DNA of 64,000 nt from Sciurus carolinensis. Its lineage: Eukaryota > Chordata > Mammalia > Rodentia > Sciuridae. The DNA lies in NCBI RefSeq assembly GCF_902686445.1, contig NC_062227.1:30000777-30064776 (forward strand). The letters are read 5' to 3'. Under the pieces are notes generated by a model, which was not told the origin of the DNA, did no database searches, and saw nothing but the letters and a program-made list of their open reading frames with translations. Every line of letters begins with the position of its first letter. Positions within the stretch are counted from its first letter, which is position 1. Position numbers and translations under genes: made by a program. This document shows, in pieces, positions 1 through 11,954 of the stretch.

Positions 1-519
1 CTCTCTGAAAAGCCCTAAATGAACTAATACTGTTCCCAAGTCAGAGAACTGAAGCTTGGAGACAGAGGTGATCTCACAGTTTTTGAAAATTAGGTTTCAA
101 AAGGAAACTTGTCAGGCTAGTTGGTAGCTGAAATGAATTCAAATCCCAAACTCCTGGTTTTTAATTCAATACTCTTTGTATTCTACAACATATCATTTCT
201 TGAGACCATTTACAAGACAAACTACTTAGAACATGAATCATTATTGCATATTGATTTTATTTAATGTTAGTCACATATGTCTAAAAATCATTAGTAAGTT
301 TTAATAAATCATAATTCTCCTGTTAGGCAGTCATTTAAAATGATAATGTCATCTTTAGAGTCATCATCTTTCCTCTAGTATGACCTTGATAAGAAAGAAA
401 ACAAGGGAAGAAGGCAAAAGGTAAAACTTTGAGGATAACTGAGGAGATCATGTTTTAGAGATATCCATCAAAATCACAAATTTGGGGGCATAATCAAATC
501 TTTTCCTGTCTTCATTCTC
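1..519. other. Unassigned AT-rich sequence
   Basis: No open reading frame, RNA gene or repeat family is recognised here. The sequence is ordinary AT-rich mammalian intergenic or intronic DNA. Confidence 0.5.
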
Positions 520-700
520 CTACTTACTGGTTACACAGTTTAGCCAAATTTTTAGTATCTCTGAACTTCAACTTCCTCATCTGTAATTTGGGACACCAAT
601 AATACCTACATCATAGAGTTGTTGTGAGCACTGAATGAGAAAAAGTATACAATGTCTAGCATAATATCTGGCACTTAAAAATGCTCAAGAAAATTTGGTC
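520..700 (+). repeat. MIR SINE fragment
   Basis: The stretch follows the MIR core in the sense direction: a run resembling 'cttcctcatctgtaa', then a diverged 'taatacctac', 'catagagttgttgtgag' and a 'tctggcac' segment. MIRs are ancient tRNA-derived SINEs shared by all mammals. High divergence fits great age. Boundaries are approximate. Confidence 0.75.
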
Positions 701-1364
701 AATTCCTAGTATCTCTACAGAGATTTTGTTTTCAAATGGTCACATCATGGAATTATTATGTAATTCCCTCATCCAGGTGTAATCTCCAAAACAAACCTTT
801 TGTAGAATGGCCATAAGGAGCTTTATAGGTGGTCTCTATCCATTGCCCACCCCAGAGGTCATCAGCTTCAAGTGAGTGAATCACCTCTCTGCTGGGTTCA
901 ATGGAGAAGAACCTTAGAAAAAGCATTTTGTTTGCCACAGCAAGTCTGGAAGCAGATTGTGATGTATCCCACAGTTAGAGAAAGAAGCCAAGATGGGAAA
1001 GTGCTCAATTTGATTAAGCTTATTTACTGACTCATCCCTGAACAGTTGTGCTTATATTAAAATTTCATATAAATGAAATGTACATAGAAACTCACACAGA
1101 TGGAATGAGCATATGCCCTCACACACACGTGTGCACACTTAGAGCACCTTTCTAAATGACAATGAAGAAAATCTAGATATCCCTATGAGTAAAAAAAATT
1201 CTTTACTCTTTGAAATTCTTTCAGATTTGAGGAGAAAGATTTACTTTCCAAATTGTGTTTTTCTGTGGCAAATATTAGCTTTCCCCAGTGACACAATGAC
1301 TAACAATACAGTAAAATCATGCTGGACCACAAGAAGAAGACAATTTGAATTGAAATTTTAAGAC
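701..1364. other. Unassigned sequence
   Basis: Nothing recognisable. A short antisense reading frame of 60 codons at 756-938 has no family features and is the length expected by chance. Confidence 0.45.
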
Positions 1365-1490
1365 TGACTCTAAACTCTGTGATAGCAGGGACAACTCCTA
1401 TCACTGTTTTGTCTATCTTGTTCACCCAATATAATGATAAGCATATAATATGTCATTATTAAGTGTTGGTTTTTGTAAATGAATAAAGAG
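1365..1490 (+). repeat. L2 LINE 3' end remnant
   Basis: The order 'gcagggacaactcc', 'gttttgtctatcttgttca' and a terminal 'gaataaa' matches the 3' end of L2 (CR1 clade), which carries a conserved tail of this kind and ends in short tandem units rather than poly(A). It is highly diverged. Confidence 0.55.
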
Positions 1491-1649
1491 AAATAAAATC
1501 CCATATGAAACTCAGTAAGTGTTAATTTTAAGAAAAACCTTGTCATTTATTTCTCAAGTCACTATTAAATTTTTTTTCTCAGCAAAACTAATAATGTTAA
1601 TCATAACAGAAATGACTTTGATTTCTAGGTTTTTATATACTTTGAGAAA

Positions 1650-1850
1650 GTGACTCAATTCACTCAACAAACATTAAGTTCTTACTAAATTTCAGCACCA
1701 TACTGGGCACTAGATATACAAAAATGAGGAGGATACCATCTTTCCTCTCAAGGATTCACAACCTATGATGGTGGTAACATCTGTAAGGACTAAGTAAAAC
1801 ACTGTAGGAATGCAGTGTGAGTAGACATGAGATTCACCTGGACGCAAAGC
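1650..1850 (-). repeat. L2 LINE 3' end remnant, antisense
   Basis: The segment 'ctcaacaaacattaagttc', then 'ctgggcactagatatacaaa', reads as the reverse complement of an L2 3' end. It lies close to the sense L2 end at 1365-1490, so two L2 tails face each other. Confidence 0.55.
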
Positions 1851-3559
1851 AGCTGCTCTGGAGGTCACTCTTTGCCTATCCACCTCTCTTCCACCTCTTC
1901 ACTGTGTTCTGTGCTCCCAGAGTTGGAAGAACTACATCAGAGTCCCCTAGGTCTCCAATTTCAAGCTTCACTTGACCAATAGGAGGCACTGGCCAGAAAT
2001 CAAAGTGCAAGAGATCAAAGGGCTGGAGGATAGTCAGGTTAGGGTATCAATCACCACCGTTACTTCTCTTTGCAGTTTGTACAGGTTGGCTGCCTGCCTC
2101 TACTAAAGGTTCCTTCTCCTATCAAGTAGCCCTCTTCTCTCACCTAACTCCATCTTCTTAACCCTTTGCCCCTTCAGGACTAGGGATGATAATAATATGC
2201 CCACACAGGTGTAAATGGAATCTTAATAAATCTTCTCCAATGACCCAATTTGAACACACCATCTGTTTCTTTCCAGGAACTTGGATAGATCATTTTTAGC
2301 CTCTTAACAGTACTAAGTCTGTAGATGATCTCTGAGGTCTGTTTCAACTCTAAAATTACCCACACCTAGAATTCTACTCAAATTTACAATATTTTGAAAC
2401 TATCAAAACATTTTTAAATCAGGATTTTGTTCAGGAAAAGAACCAACTCTAGGTATTTTGTACAGGAAAGGTTTTAATACTGGATATTACAAATTTATAG
2501 AAAGTATTGAAGGACCTGGGGAAATGAAGGTGAGAAAAAATTACCAGCAGAATTCAAGAAATCAGAAAGTGTAGAAGCACTGTCGATGATCTCGATTGCC
2601 TGCCGTGCTGAAATGAATTATTTACAGGTGGATTCTCTGAAACCACTGGCTAAACCTCAGGCTTGCTGTTGGATACACGCTTGCTGACCACCTGCACAGA
2701 ATAGTAATGGTTTCTATGTTTCCCTCATTCTCAAATTCTTGTATGAATTCTTTTCTTGGTCAAATCTAATAACCAATTCTGTGGCAATAATTCTTGGAAA
2801 TATACATTCCAAGAAGTCAATCTCTGCCTACAAAATAAATAAAGTTTAAGGGATAGAATTTCATACTCTGTTTCCAGTAATTTGTCATAGTGCATTAAAT
2901 TATGTTTATAATTAGAGTTTGATTGCAATATGTTGTTATAAAAGTAATACCTAAATACCTAAACGTGATTTTGTGCATGACTTCATGAGCAAAAGTCTTC
3001 CATGAATCTGTAGACACATTCCTGAGAAGTAATAATCTTTAATTGTTTTATTTTTAGTGCTTTTGGTAGTCTCTGATTCCAAATACTACACTTACATCTC
3101 TTTTTCCTTAATCTATCAATTCCAAAGAATATTTGCTAGCTGCCTCAACAAAGGATGAGGAAATTAGCTTGCCTACATTATTTCCCCAACACTCTCCTCT
3201 CTAAATTTGATGCTTACAGTTTTTTATTGATTGATTACATTTACCCACTGATATTGTACCTAATGTTTATTTCTTGGCCCCTCAACCTGAGACAATATCT
3301 ACTCATTTGACACTATTTTAAAAAGTCAGATAGCTATGATAATGCTCTTCATGAGCCTTCTCATAAAACTTGAAAAAAAAACCTTATATTATGATTATTT
3401 AATACCACTTCTTGAGGAAACCCAGGTTGTGTGAATGGATCCATAAAGAAGGAATTAAATGCAAACTCATAAAATGTGTTCTGATAAATAAATAATTTAC
3501 CAAGAAAATTAGCAAATGGAGTCTTTTAAACTCTCACCATTGTCTAATTATTAATCATT
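1851..3559. other. Unassigned sequence before the first L1
   Basis: AT-rich sequence with no recognised gene or repeat. Short reading frames on the minus strand at 2180-2365 and 2731-2928 have no motif and are treated as chance. The last bases form the left target-site duplication of the L1 at 3575. Confidence 0.45.
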
Positions 3560-3574
3560 AAAATGTAAATTTAC
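3560..3574. repeat. Left target-site duplication of L1 at 3575-5390
   Basis: The 15-mer here matches 5391-5405 at 14 of 15 positions (one A/C difference). It directly flanks the inverted L1 segment on one side and the A-rich L1 end on the other, as expected for target-primed reverse transcription. Confidence 0.8.
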
Positions 3575-3900
3575 TTGGAATTGCATTGAATCTGAATAGC
3601 ACTTTTGGTAGTATGGCCATTTTGACAATATTAATTCTGCCTATAAGAACATGGGAAATCGGTCCAACTTCTCAGATTTTCTTTAATTTCTTTCCTTAGT
3701 GTTCTGTAGTTCTCATTGTAGAGGTCTTTCACCTCTTTTGTTAGATTGATTCCCAATTGTGAGGCTATTGTGAATGGGGTAGTTTTCCTAACTTCTCTTT
3801 CTGAAGATTCATCACTATGTATAAAAATGCATTGGATTTATGAGCACTGATCTAGTAACCTGCTACTTTACTGAATTCACTTATGAGTTCTAAAAGTTGA

Positions 3901-5020
3901 AAGAGCAAAGCAGTGAGTATCACAATACCAGATCTTCAAATCTACTACAAAGCAATAGTAACAAAAACAGCATGGTATTGGTACCAAAATACACAGGTAG
4001 ATCAATGGTACAGAATAGAGGACATGGACACAAACCCAAATAAATACAATTTTCTCATACTAGACAAAGGTGCCAAAAATATGCAATGGAGAAAAGATAG
4101 CCTCTTCAACAAATGGTGCTGGGAAAACTGGAAATCCATATGCAACAGAATGAAACTAAACCCCTATCTCTCACCCCGCACAAAACTCAACTCAAAATGG
4201 ATCAAGGACCTCAGAATCAGACCAGAGACCCTGCATCTTATAGAAGAAAAAGTAGGTCCAAATCTTCAACATGTCAGCTTAGGATCAGACTTCCTTAGCA
4301 GGACTCCCATAGCACAAGAAATAAAAGCGAGAATCAATAACTGGGATAGATTCAAACTAAAAAGCTTTCTCTCAGCAAAGGAAACTATCAGTAATGTGAA
4401 GAGAGAGCCTACAGAGTGGGAGAAAATCTTTGCCACTCATACTTCAGAGAGAGCACTAATTTCCAGAATATATAAAGAACTCAAAAAACTCTACATGAAG
4501 AATACAAATAATCCAATCAATAAATGGGCTAAGGAAATGAACAGACACTTCACAGAAGAAGATCTACAAGCAATGAACAGATATATGAAAAAATGTTCAA
4601 CATCTCTAGTAATAAGAGAAATACAAATCAAAACTACCCTAAGATCCCACCTCACCCCAAATAGAATGGCAATTATCAAGAACACAAGCAACAATAGGTG
4701 TTGGTGAGGATGTGGGGAAAAAGGTACAGTCATATATTGCTGGTGGGGTTGCAAATTAGTTCAGCCACTCTGGAAAGCAATATGGAGATTCCTCAGAAAG
4801 CTTGGAATGGACCCACCATTTGACCCAGCTATCCCACTCCTTGGCCTATACCCAAAAGACTTAAAATCAGCATACTACAGAGATATAGCCACATCAATGT
4901 TCATAGCTGCTCAATTCACAATAGCCAGACTGTGGAACCAACCCAGATGCCCTTTAGTTGATGAATGGATAAAGAAACATGGCATATATATACAATGGAA
5001 TATTACTCAGCCATAAAAAA
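3901..5020 (+). pseudogene. L1 ORF2 C-terminal fragment, broken
   Basis: The region encodes the post-RT part of L1 ORF2p, including the conserved run [13 protein letters not shown] and the cysteine-containing segment after it. Reading frame 3913-4707 ends at a TGA (4705-4707) where the sister copy has CGA at 26368-26370, a C-to-T change at a CpG. The same frame continues beyond the stop from 4708. A second lesion, a small deletion near 4977 relative to the sister copy, shifts the frame so translation stops at 5014-5016 before the normal end. It is not functional: no endonuclease or RT catalytic domain is present in sense orientation. Confidence 0.85.
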
Positions 5021-5119
5021 TGATAAAATTATGGCATTTGCAGGCAAATGGATGAAATTGGAGAATATCATGCTAAGTGAGATAAGCTAATCTCAAAAAA
5101 ACAAAGGACGAATGATCTC

Positions 5120-5390
5120 GCTGATAAGCAGATGATGACACATAATAGGGGGTGGGAGGGGTTAGTGTTAGGGTTAGGTTTAGGGTTAGGGATAAGGAGG
5201 GTGGTAAGAATGGAGGAAGGAGAGACTGTATAGAGGGAAAAGAGGGGTGGGAGGGTTGGGGGGTGAAGGGAAAAAATAACAGAATGAATCAAACAACATT
5301 ACCCTATGTAAATTTTTGATTACACAAATGGTATGCCTTACTCCATGTACAAACAGAGAATCAACATGTATCCCATTTGTTTACAATAAA
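5120..5390 (+). other. L1 3'UTR with G-rich, telomere-like tract
   Basis: After the ORF2 end the 3'UTR holds runs of G and several TTAGGG-type hexamers at about 5160-5195, then a purine-rich stretch and an A-rich end. A G-rich polypurine tract is a known conserved feature of mammalian L1 3'UTRs. The telomere-like hexamers recur at the same place in the copy at 26824-26842. Confidence 0.7.
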
Positions 5391-5405
5391 AAAATGTAAC
5401 TTTAC
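5391..5405. repeat. Right target-site duplication of L1
   Basis: Matches 3560-3574 at 14 of 15 bases and follows the A-rich L1 tail directly. Confidence 0.8.
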
Positions 5406-6554
5406 ATTTGAATTTTTTAAAGGTTATGTCTTTTGAAAGAATTTCAGGTTGCCTTTAAAAAAGAAAAAGAGTAATGTCCTCAACTTACCACTAAGAGAAT
5501 TCGCTGAAGAAGTCACATGTTTAATAAAGTAAATTTGGTTTTGAAACAGTTGGGAAGAAGTTCAGCTCAATGAAACTGAAAAAGAAGCAGAAGTGTCCTG
5601 AACAGATAGAGGTTTATTTATATGACACAGCAAGGGTGAGGCCCTTGTAGGTTAGGCCAGCAATGTAAGGATGCCATCAGAGTCCCCAAACTTTTCTACC
5701 TTCCTCCACCGTTCTGATCACTGGGCCTCCACATCTTCTTGGTTGTCTTATTCACAGGGTGGTAACTCCAACTTCTGAGAACACACAAAGGAGTAGAGCT
5801 CTGCCCTAGGAAGACTGTATCTTTTTATTCAGGAAAAATTATGCTGAATAAATGAATTTTGCCTTTTATTCATTGACCATCTTTGTCTATCACAATCATC
5901 CCTGGAATTGCCTTTGGGGTAAAGAGTAGGTAAGAATGAAGTAGTTTCTAGGCGGATTTTCGATCAGCCTATCCTTCATATCTCTTAGAATGTTCATTAA
6001 TTTCTTTTTCCAATTGCTCTGAATTTTGGTTCTATCCTTTACTAAAGTATCAAGTTGTGTTCTCTTATTAAATTCCTGGGTGAAGCCCACTGTTTTGTAT
6101 GTATTATTCCTTCTACGTTTTGTATTTCTTCATTATTTTGCCACAAATACATATTGGAGCAACTTCCTAAAGAAGGTGGAATGGAGATAAGTTTGCTGAT
6201 TCTTAAAGTATGTAATTATGTCTGAATAAAAAATACCTTTAACACTTTCTAGAATTCTGGCTTGAAATCTCCCCCACCCCACAGAATTTTAAAGGTATTG
6301 TTTCCTGTCTTCTAAGCAACTGTTAGCATTTTAAGTAAAAAAGGCCGAAGTCGATCAAATTCTTGTCCCTTTGTAAAAGAAATTTTTAAAAATCTGTTTT
6401 TCCCTCTCTCTCAGAATCACGAAGGAACTTTGTCCTTATCGTAGTCACAGTTAACCAGATTACATCCAAATATAACCATTCATTCCACTGCTACTCACCA
6501 AGTACCTACACATTCTATGTGAAGGTCCCTGGAGATTTGGCAAAAATCTATATA
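5406..6554. other. Unassigned sequence
   Basis: No gene seen. The stretch at 5590-5800 (starting 'aggtttatttatatgacac') has the general look of an old LTR or MER-type repeat read antisense, but I cannot name it. The minus-strand frame at 5896-6090 lacks any family motif. Confidence 0.4.
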
Positions 6555-6740
6555 GGTTTAGCCCATTCTCTCATTATGTTTCATTTCCATGGTTGTACAC
6601 GATGTAGATTCACACCGTCCATGTCATCATGCATATACATAGGGTAATACTGTTTCATTCTACTATCTCTGTCCCCCACCCCCTCCCACCCCATTTTCCT
6701 CTACACCATCCAAAGCTCCTTCACTCTTCTTGTTATATTT
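6555..6740 (-). mobile_element. Short L1 3'UTR fragment, antisense
   Basis: Contains 'tttccatggttgtacac', 'gatgtagattcacacc' and 'acatagggtaata', the reverse complement of the L1 3'UTR end seen in the full-length copy at about 26930-27000. A pyrimidine-rich stretch follows, the reverse complement of the L1 polypurine tract. It is a heavily 5'-truncated, older insertion. Confidence 0.65.
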
Positions 6741-7214
6741 CAGCGGAAGGAAAAGAGTTTAAAAATAGCAATCACATGACAAAGTGAGATCATTTAAAAT
6801 AGTGCTAATGCTAAGAATAAAATAAAGGGAGAGAAGAGGATTGGTGCAGAAGGTTTCCAGGGACTGAAGAAATCAAAGAAAGTCACTCTGGAAAGTGACC
6901 TATGATCTAAAGCCAGATTCATGAGGTCAAGACCTGGTAATAAGAAGGCCAGTACAGTTAGAGTACTGTAAATAAGGAGAGAATGATTATGGACTTTGGT
7001 AAGTATTTGGAATTTATTCTATGTATGTGAGGAAACCTTTAGAAGATTTTTAAAAAGGAATTCATTGTTCAAATTCTGCTTTAAAAATAAGTCTCAATAC
7101 TCATTAAATTCAACTAAGCTAGGGAAAAACACAAAACCGTATTAGAGTTTTTATTTTTAATTGATGGCCATAAACTCCAAATTCAACTGAACCAAATGCT
7201 GCCAACAAATTATA

Positions 7215-8790
7215 TAACATTTCCCTGATTCATTATCTTTCCTGTTCCTTTAGAGAACTCTCTACTCTCTTCTCAAATCTTCCAATACTTCAGCCTCATA
7301 CCTACTCTCAGTTGATGAACCTTCTATTTTACTAAGAAAATTAAAGCTATCAAAAGAGAATTTGCACCAATTTTCTTAATGCAATCTGCTTACCTACCAG
7401 CATCTCTACCCTCTCCACCCTCTTCTTTCTTGTTTTCATAGAGGAACTAACCATATTCCTTCCTAAAAGTAGTTCACGTGTATACTAGATCTCATTTCCT
7501 CTTATTTACTTCTTTCCTTTTCCTTCTTATTTCCTTATTTCCTTCACTTAAGCAAGTCAACTCTCTTACAGTCTCAGTTTATCTTTCTCTGATAGAAAAT
7601 TCCCATCAACATGTAAATAATCTGTTAAGTCTTTCATTTAAGAAACTCTCTTGACTCCACTTACCCATAATATACTACCCCATTTCTCTGCTTCTTTTTA
7701 CAGCAAAGTTCTGGAAAAAATGTGCCTGTTCAACTGACCTTCTCAGATACATCTCCCTGTCACTCTTTAATCTGTTCTAATCTGCTCTTTTCCACCCACC
7801 ATAACTGCTCTGAAACCACAGGTTTTTCCTCTTATTTGACAAATTGTCTGCATCTGACACAGTCAATTATTTTCTCTGTACTCTCTTTGGCCTCAAGGGC
7901 AGTCTTGGTTTTCTTCCTACCTTACTGTTCTGTCCTCAGGCTCCTTTGTAGTTTCTGTTCTACCTTCTGAATTCCTAATGTTGGAATATCCCAGGGTTCA
8001 GAATTTTATTGTATTTTATTCATATCTTCTGTTCATTGGCCACATCACTCACCCACTTTTATAACATCAATTGCCATTGATACGTGGACCTATCCAAATT
8101 TTTATCTTCAGCTGAGACCTCCCTCCTAAACAGCCAACTCCTTTATCATTTCTAGCTTCTCATGTAGTATTTCCATTTGGGTTCCTAAGATACATCTCAA
8201 ATCTCCATGTTCAAACTAGAATTCTTGATATTCTTCAAAACATATACCTTTTCAGTCTTCCCTATCTCAGTTGATGACCACTCCATCCTCCCAGTTGTTC
8301 AAGCCAAAATCTTTGCACTCATCATTGACTTCTCTTCTCTCACCCAATATTTGATCTGTTACTAAAAGATGTATATAAAGTCATCCCTTCTACCATCTCC
8401 AGTTACCACCTTAGATTAACCACTTTTATTTTGGGGAAATTTTACTGAAACCCTTTCAAAACAGATTTTAGACTTTTTGTTTGTTTGCTTCCATACGTGC
8501 ATTCCCGTGGCACCACAGAAGCCAAATTGATGGTTTTTAAATGCTAACTCCCATCCCATTCCTCCTTAGTGCCATACCCTATAGTAGTTGTCCCTTGTCT
8601 TGGAAGAATAAAAGCCACAAATCTAAAAACCTCTAGAAAAGTCACATATGTGGCCCCACAGTGAACTTCATCTTCTGTGGTCTCCAAACTTCACTCACTC
8701 TTCTCCCATCACACTGGCTCCCTTCTGTTCCTCAAATACGCCAGACACGTGAATAACTAGGGACTTTGGCACCAACCAGCTCTTTGTTCT
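7215..8790 (+). mobile_element. Long L2 LINE fragment spanning part of the RT region
   Basis: The region follows the L2 (CR1-clade) ORF2 in order: 'cagcaaagttctggaaaaaa', 'actgctctgaaacc', a 'tgacacagtcaa' segment (a diverged form of the conserved D-T-V-D run), 'ctatctcagttgatgacca', 'ccagttgttcaagccaaaa' and 'cctcaaatacgccagac'. The frame is destroyed by many indels. At about 1.5 kb this is long for L2, which is usually preserved only as short 3' pieces. The 82-codon frame at 7722-7970 is an accidental open stretch inside it. Confidence 0.75.
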
Positions 8791-8865
8791 TTCTTAAATA
8801 CTTTTCTCAAGTTATCCAAAAGGCTATACTATCCAAATTATTCAATATTAGTTTATAAAACTCTC

Positions 8866-9300
8866 AATATTTAGTCTTATGTGTCAACTGGGTTGAGACA
8901 TGGTACCCAAAAGTCTGTCAAAGATGTGTCTTTGTATTTCTAGGAGGGTACTTTTGGATAAGACTGAAATTTCAGTTGGTGGACTGAGTAAAGTAGATTG
9001 AACTCTACTCCTTAATGTAGGTGTACCTCATCGAACTAGGTGAAGGCCTAAATAGAATAAAATACTGACTGCTCACCAGAGGGGAGGGAGCACCACTGAC
9101 TTATCTGTGGGTCTTGAACCCACTAGTCTGCCCTGCAGATTTGGGGCTTGCCAGTCATCCTAATTACGATTTTAAAATCCTTTAAAATAAATCACACATA
9201 TATGTATAGATATGTATGGGTTTTTCAGAGAAAAATAATGAAGAGGATATATATGTATACATACACATATGTATATGTATATATATATTTAAAATTATAT
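8866..9300 (+). repeat. MLT1-type (ERVL-MaLR) solo LTR
   Basis: The order 'tatgtgtcaactggg', 'ggtggactgagtaaagtaga', 'cctaaatagaataaaat', 'ctgccctgcagatttgg' and 'ttaaaataaatcacac' matches the MLT1A/MLT1A0 LTR, including its AATAAA region followed by a TA/CA-rich tail (9196-9300). No internal sequence or partner LTR is visible, so it is probably a solo LTR. Confidence 0.65.
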
Positions 9301-9964
9301 TTATTATACATAAAATTATAACACTTAACTTTAAGCATTCCTCTTGTCCTATATTCTGCTATATAAGTGCTGTATCCATTTTTATTTGCTAAATTATCTA
9401 ATCTACCTATTTATTATGTTTATTTACCCCATCCCCTCCACTTGAATATAAGTTTAATGGGGGGAGTAGAAATTTTATCTGTTTTTCTCACCGTTGATTC
9501 CTGTAATAGAGAAATAGGTGATTAAGTGATTGAATGAAAATAAAATATAGGGATGAATCTTAAAAATCTAGCCTGGCAGTCAAAGAGCTAAATTGAAAGA
9601 ATGCCTACAATGTAATTTAGCTTATATAAATATAAAAACATACAAAATTTAAATATGTAAACATTTGTAATAAAACTTTATTTTTTAAAAGCTTTATTTT
9701 TAAAGGATGCTTTTTACATGGAAGGGAGTAAGAAGAACCCAATCGAGGACCTCAATTTACTGTTTCTTAAGCCTGGTTGTGAGGACATAGTTATTAAATT
9801 TATTTATTCTTTAAACCATGCATAAACTTAATTGTACTATATATAATATATATCATAATAAAAATTAAGAACAAATTCTATTTCTTGTACACCTGAGTTT
9901 CTGGAGTGAAATTATACTCATACACTACTTTTTATGTAAACGAATGTTGTGTTTTAAATTTATT
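9301..9964. other. Unassigned, very AT-rich sequence
   Basis: No gene or repeat family recognised. Base composition is strongly A+T. Confidence 0.45.
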
Positions 9965-10115
9965 TGATCATTAAATGCTATTCCCACTGTATAGGTGACA
10001 AAGCTGGAACTCAGAAGCAAAATGACTTAAGTCCTCAGACTACTCACTAAGAGAACTTGGAGCAGAACTTGAGTATTATGATTTCAAAGATTTAGACTGA
10101 AAAGCACAGTTATAG
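9965..10115 (-). repeat. MIR SINE fragment, antisense
   Basis: 'cactgtataggtgacaaag', 'ctcagaagcaaaatgactta' and 'agaacttgagtatt' read as the reverse complement of the MIR core ('acagatgaggaaactgaggc' region). Old and diverged. Confidence 0.55.
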
Positions 10116-10264
10116 TCACACTGGGTTTATATGATGTGTAAAAGATTATTTAGTAACTTTGAGAATGTTCAGAGCAGCTTGGTACTAAATTATGTCATCA
10201 GCTAATCACATTTACTGTTATTCCCCTGCATACAATATTGGCACTCAAATTATGTTGACCTAAA

Positions 10265-10620
10265 GTTAAATTCAAACTTTTGACCTTGGGCTGCATCCTT
10301 CCCTCTAACCTCTTCTGCATTCTACTTCAGTTATGCTGTAGTATTTCTCAGGTGTGAAATGTTCCTTCATATGTTACATCTCCTTTATTACTATGATATC
10401 CTTATCCTAGGATATTATCCCTCTTTTTCTACTTATTGGACAATTGCCTTTCTCAGCTTAAATATCCTCTACTCCCACATAAGCCATCTCCAAAATCCCC
10501 ATTTGGAATTAATTGCTACTTTCTTGATGTAACTGTTAAAGAGAATAGTAAGACTTTTATTAGAACAACTCTTTTATTCTGTCTTGTACTATTCCTTATG
10601 CTCCAAATTAAAAGTTCTTG
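10265..10620 (+). repeat. L2 LINE fragment
   Basis: The pyrimidine-rich run with 'tttctcagcttaaatatcct', 'aagccatctccaaaatcccc' and 'ggaattaattgctac' resembles the L2 segment just before its 3'UTR. The 61-codon frame inside has no independent support. Confidence 0.45.
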
Positions 10621-10624
10621 AGGA

Positions 10625-11831
10625 GAAAATACATATACACTATGCCATGTGTATTTTTATCTACTTCCAAACAACAAATAATGATATAGTATATTCTTTT
10701 AACACATGTCGAGATGAGTCAAGTAATTCATTTGAATAAATAGCATATAAATCCTTAATGGATTCCATCTACGCGACATTTTCCAAAACGGTGTCTCTTA
10801 AATTCTTCAAGATAAATTGAAAAGAATAATCTAGCAGTATTTTTTCCTACTTGAATTTACAACCTTGTAAATAGCATGGCATCTGTTTCTATTATAATCA
10901 TTATTATTAATATTGAAAATCATGTTGTTTAAGGGTTTATTTTTGAATCTACTAAATCCAAACAAGGGTGTTAGTTAATGGCAGGGGAAAACAACATCTC
11001 ATCTACTTGTTGCTGTAGATTAGGCACAGATAAGAGTGTCAGGTCTGACCACTAGTACTCCTAATTTAATTCTTCATTTGTTATGTGGTCTTCCAGGTGT
11101 ACTGCTGTTTCTGAGACAGCCAAGAGGTTGTGAATCAAATCTGGTAATCTCATTCTTCGCATGTACAGGCACGTTTTCGGTAGCAGAGCGGGAGTCAGCA
11201 TAAATGAATCTATTGATCCTTTTCAAAATTCGACCACAAACCAATTTAGAATCAGATATATTAGATGTCAAGTGCAGCAGTTGTAGCAAGATCAGTGACA
11301 TAATTAAGGATACTGTTGAGTATTAGGAGGAAAATGAGAGGCTATATTTTTTTCCTGTTAAAAAGTAAGTAATGGTAGTTGAATAACAATAATTTGGTTG
11401 CCCAGGAAAGTACAGGTTACATTAATATTTAAGCCTCTTAATGGTCTCTAAATTCTGCACGGAGACTCTCTGCTGGGTTACATAATAAAGTGCTCCCAAG
11501 AAGACCTTTCTTTAAAATTTCTTTTTTAGAGACGGCACTCATATTCTCTTCTATAGTGTATCACAATGACTTCTCACTACCTTTCTAAATAAAACCTTGT
11601 GTTAAGCATTTCCTCTGAGAGAATATATAAGCTAGGAGAAAGCAAAGTCCCACTGAATAGGTATTTATGAAGCCACCTCATTTGAAAAACCAAAGGAGTT
11701 GTTATATGACCAAATTAAAGACAGACGCACATAGCCTAAACTCACTTTCTTTTTCTACATATACCAACCCTGCAGTCAGCTTTGCAGGGAAATAGATGTG
11801 AGTCTTCCATTGCTTGCATCTTAGTCCTTTC
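10625..11831. other. Unassigned sequence
   Basis: No recognised repeat or gene. Minus-strand frames at 11074-11301 and 11702-11893 carry no motif; the second also runs into the ID SINE. Confidence 0.45.
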
Positions 11832-11954
11832 AAGATCATAAAATGGGGGCTGGAGAGATAGCTCAGTTGGTAGAGTGCTTGCCTTGAAAGCATAAAGCCC
11901 TGAGTTCTATCCCCAGCACGGAAAAAAAAAAAAAAAAAAAAAGATCATAAAATG
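11832..11954 (+). mobile_element. ID-type SINE with exact 14-bp target-site duplications
   Basis: A tRNA-Ala-derived rodent ID element: body 11846-11920, then an A tail to about 11940. The duplicated 14-mer 'aagatcataaaatg' sits at 11832-11845 and 11941-11954 without mismatch. The A box ('agctcagttggtagagtg') is intact. The B box is degraded ('gagttctatccc' instead of 'gggttcgatccc'), so transcription is doubtful. ID elements are pol III-transcribed and mobilised in trans by L1. Confidence 0.92.

Larger units (their letters stand above)
3575..5390 (+). mobile_element. Young L1, 5'-truncated with 5' inversion
   Basis: Bases 3575-3900 are antisense L1 ORF2, the reverse complement of roughly 25118-25470 of the full-length copy in this window. 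From about 3901 the element switches to sense and runs from the equivalent of about 25564 to the 3' end. Roughly 90 bp of L1 is missing at the switch. This is the classic twin-priming arrangement. The element belongs to the same young subfamily as the copy at 20464, judged by very high identity by eye. It ends in a short A-rich tail and is bounded by a 14/15 target-site duplication. Confidence 0.9.

Noticed and set aside
5157..5195. Interstitial telomere sequence (TTAGGG repeats)
   Set aside because: The same hexamers occur at the same place in another L1 3'UTR at 26824-26842, so they are part of the L1, not a telomere fusion or repair scar.
11846..11920. tRNA-Ala gene
   Set aside because: tRNA-like A box but degraded B box, A tail and target-site duplications: it is an ID SINE, not a tRNA gene. 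The same holds at 48226.
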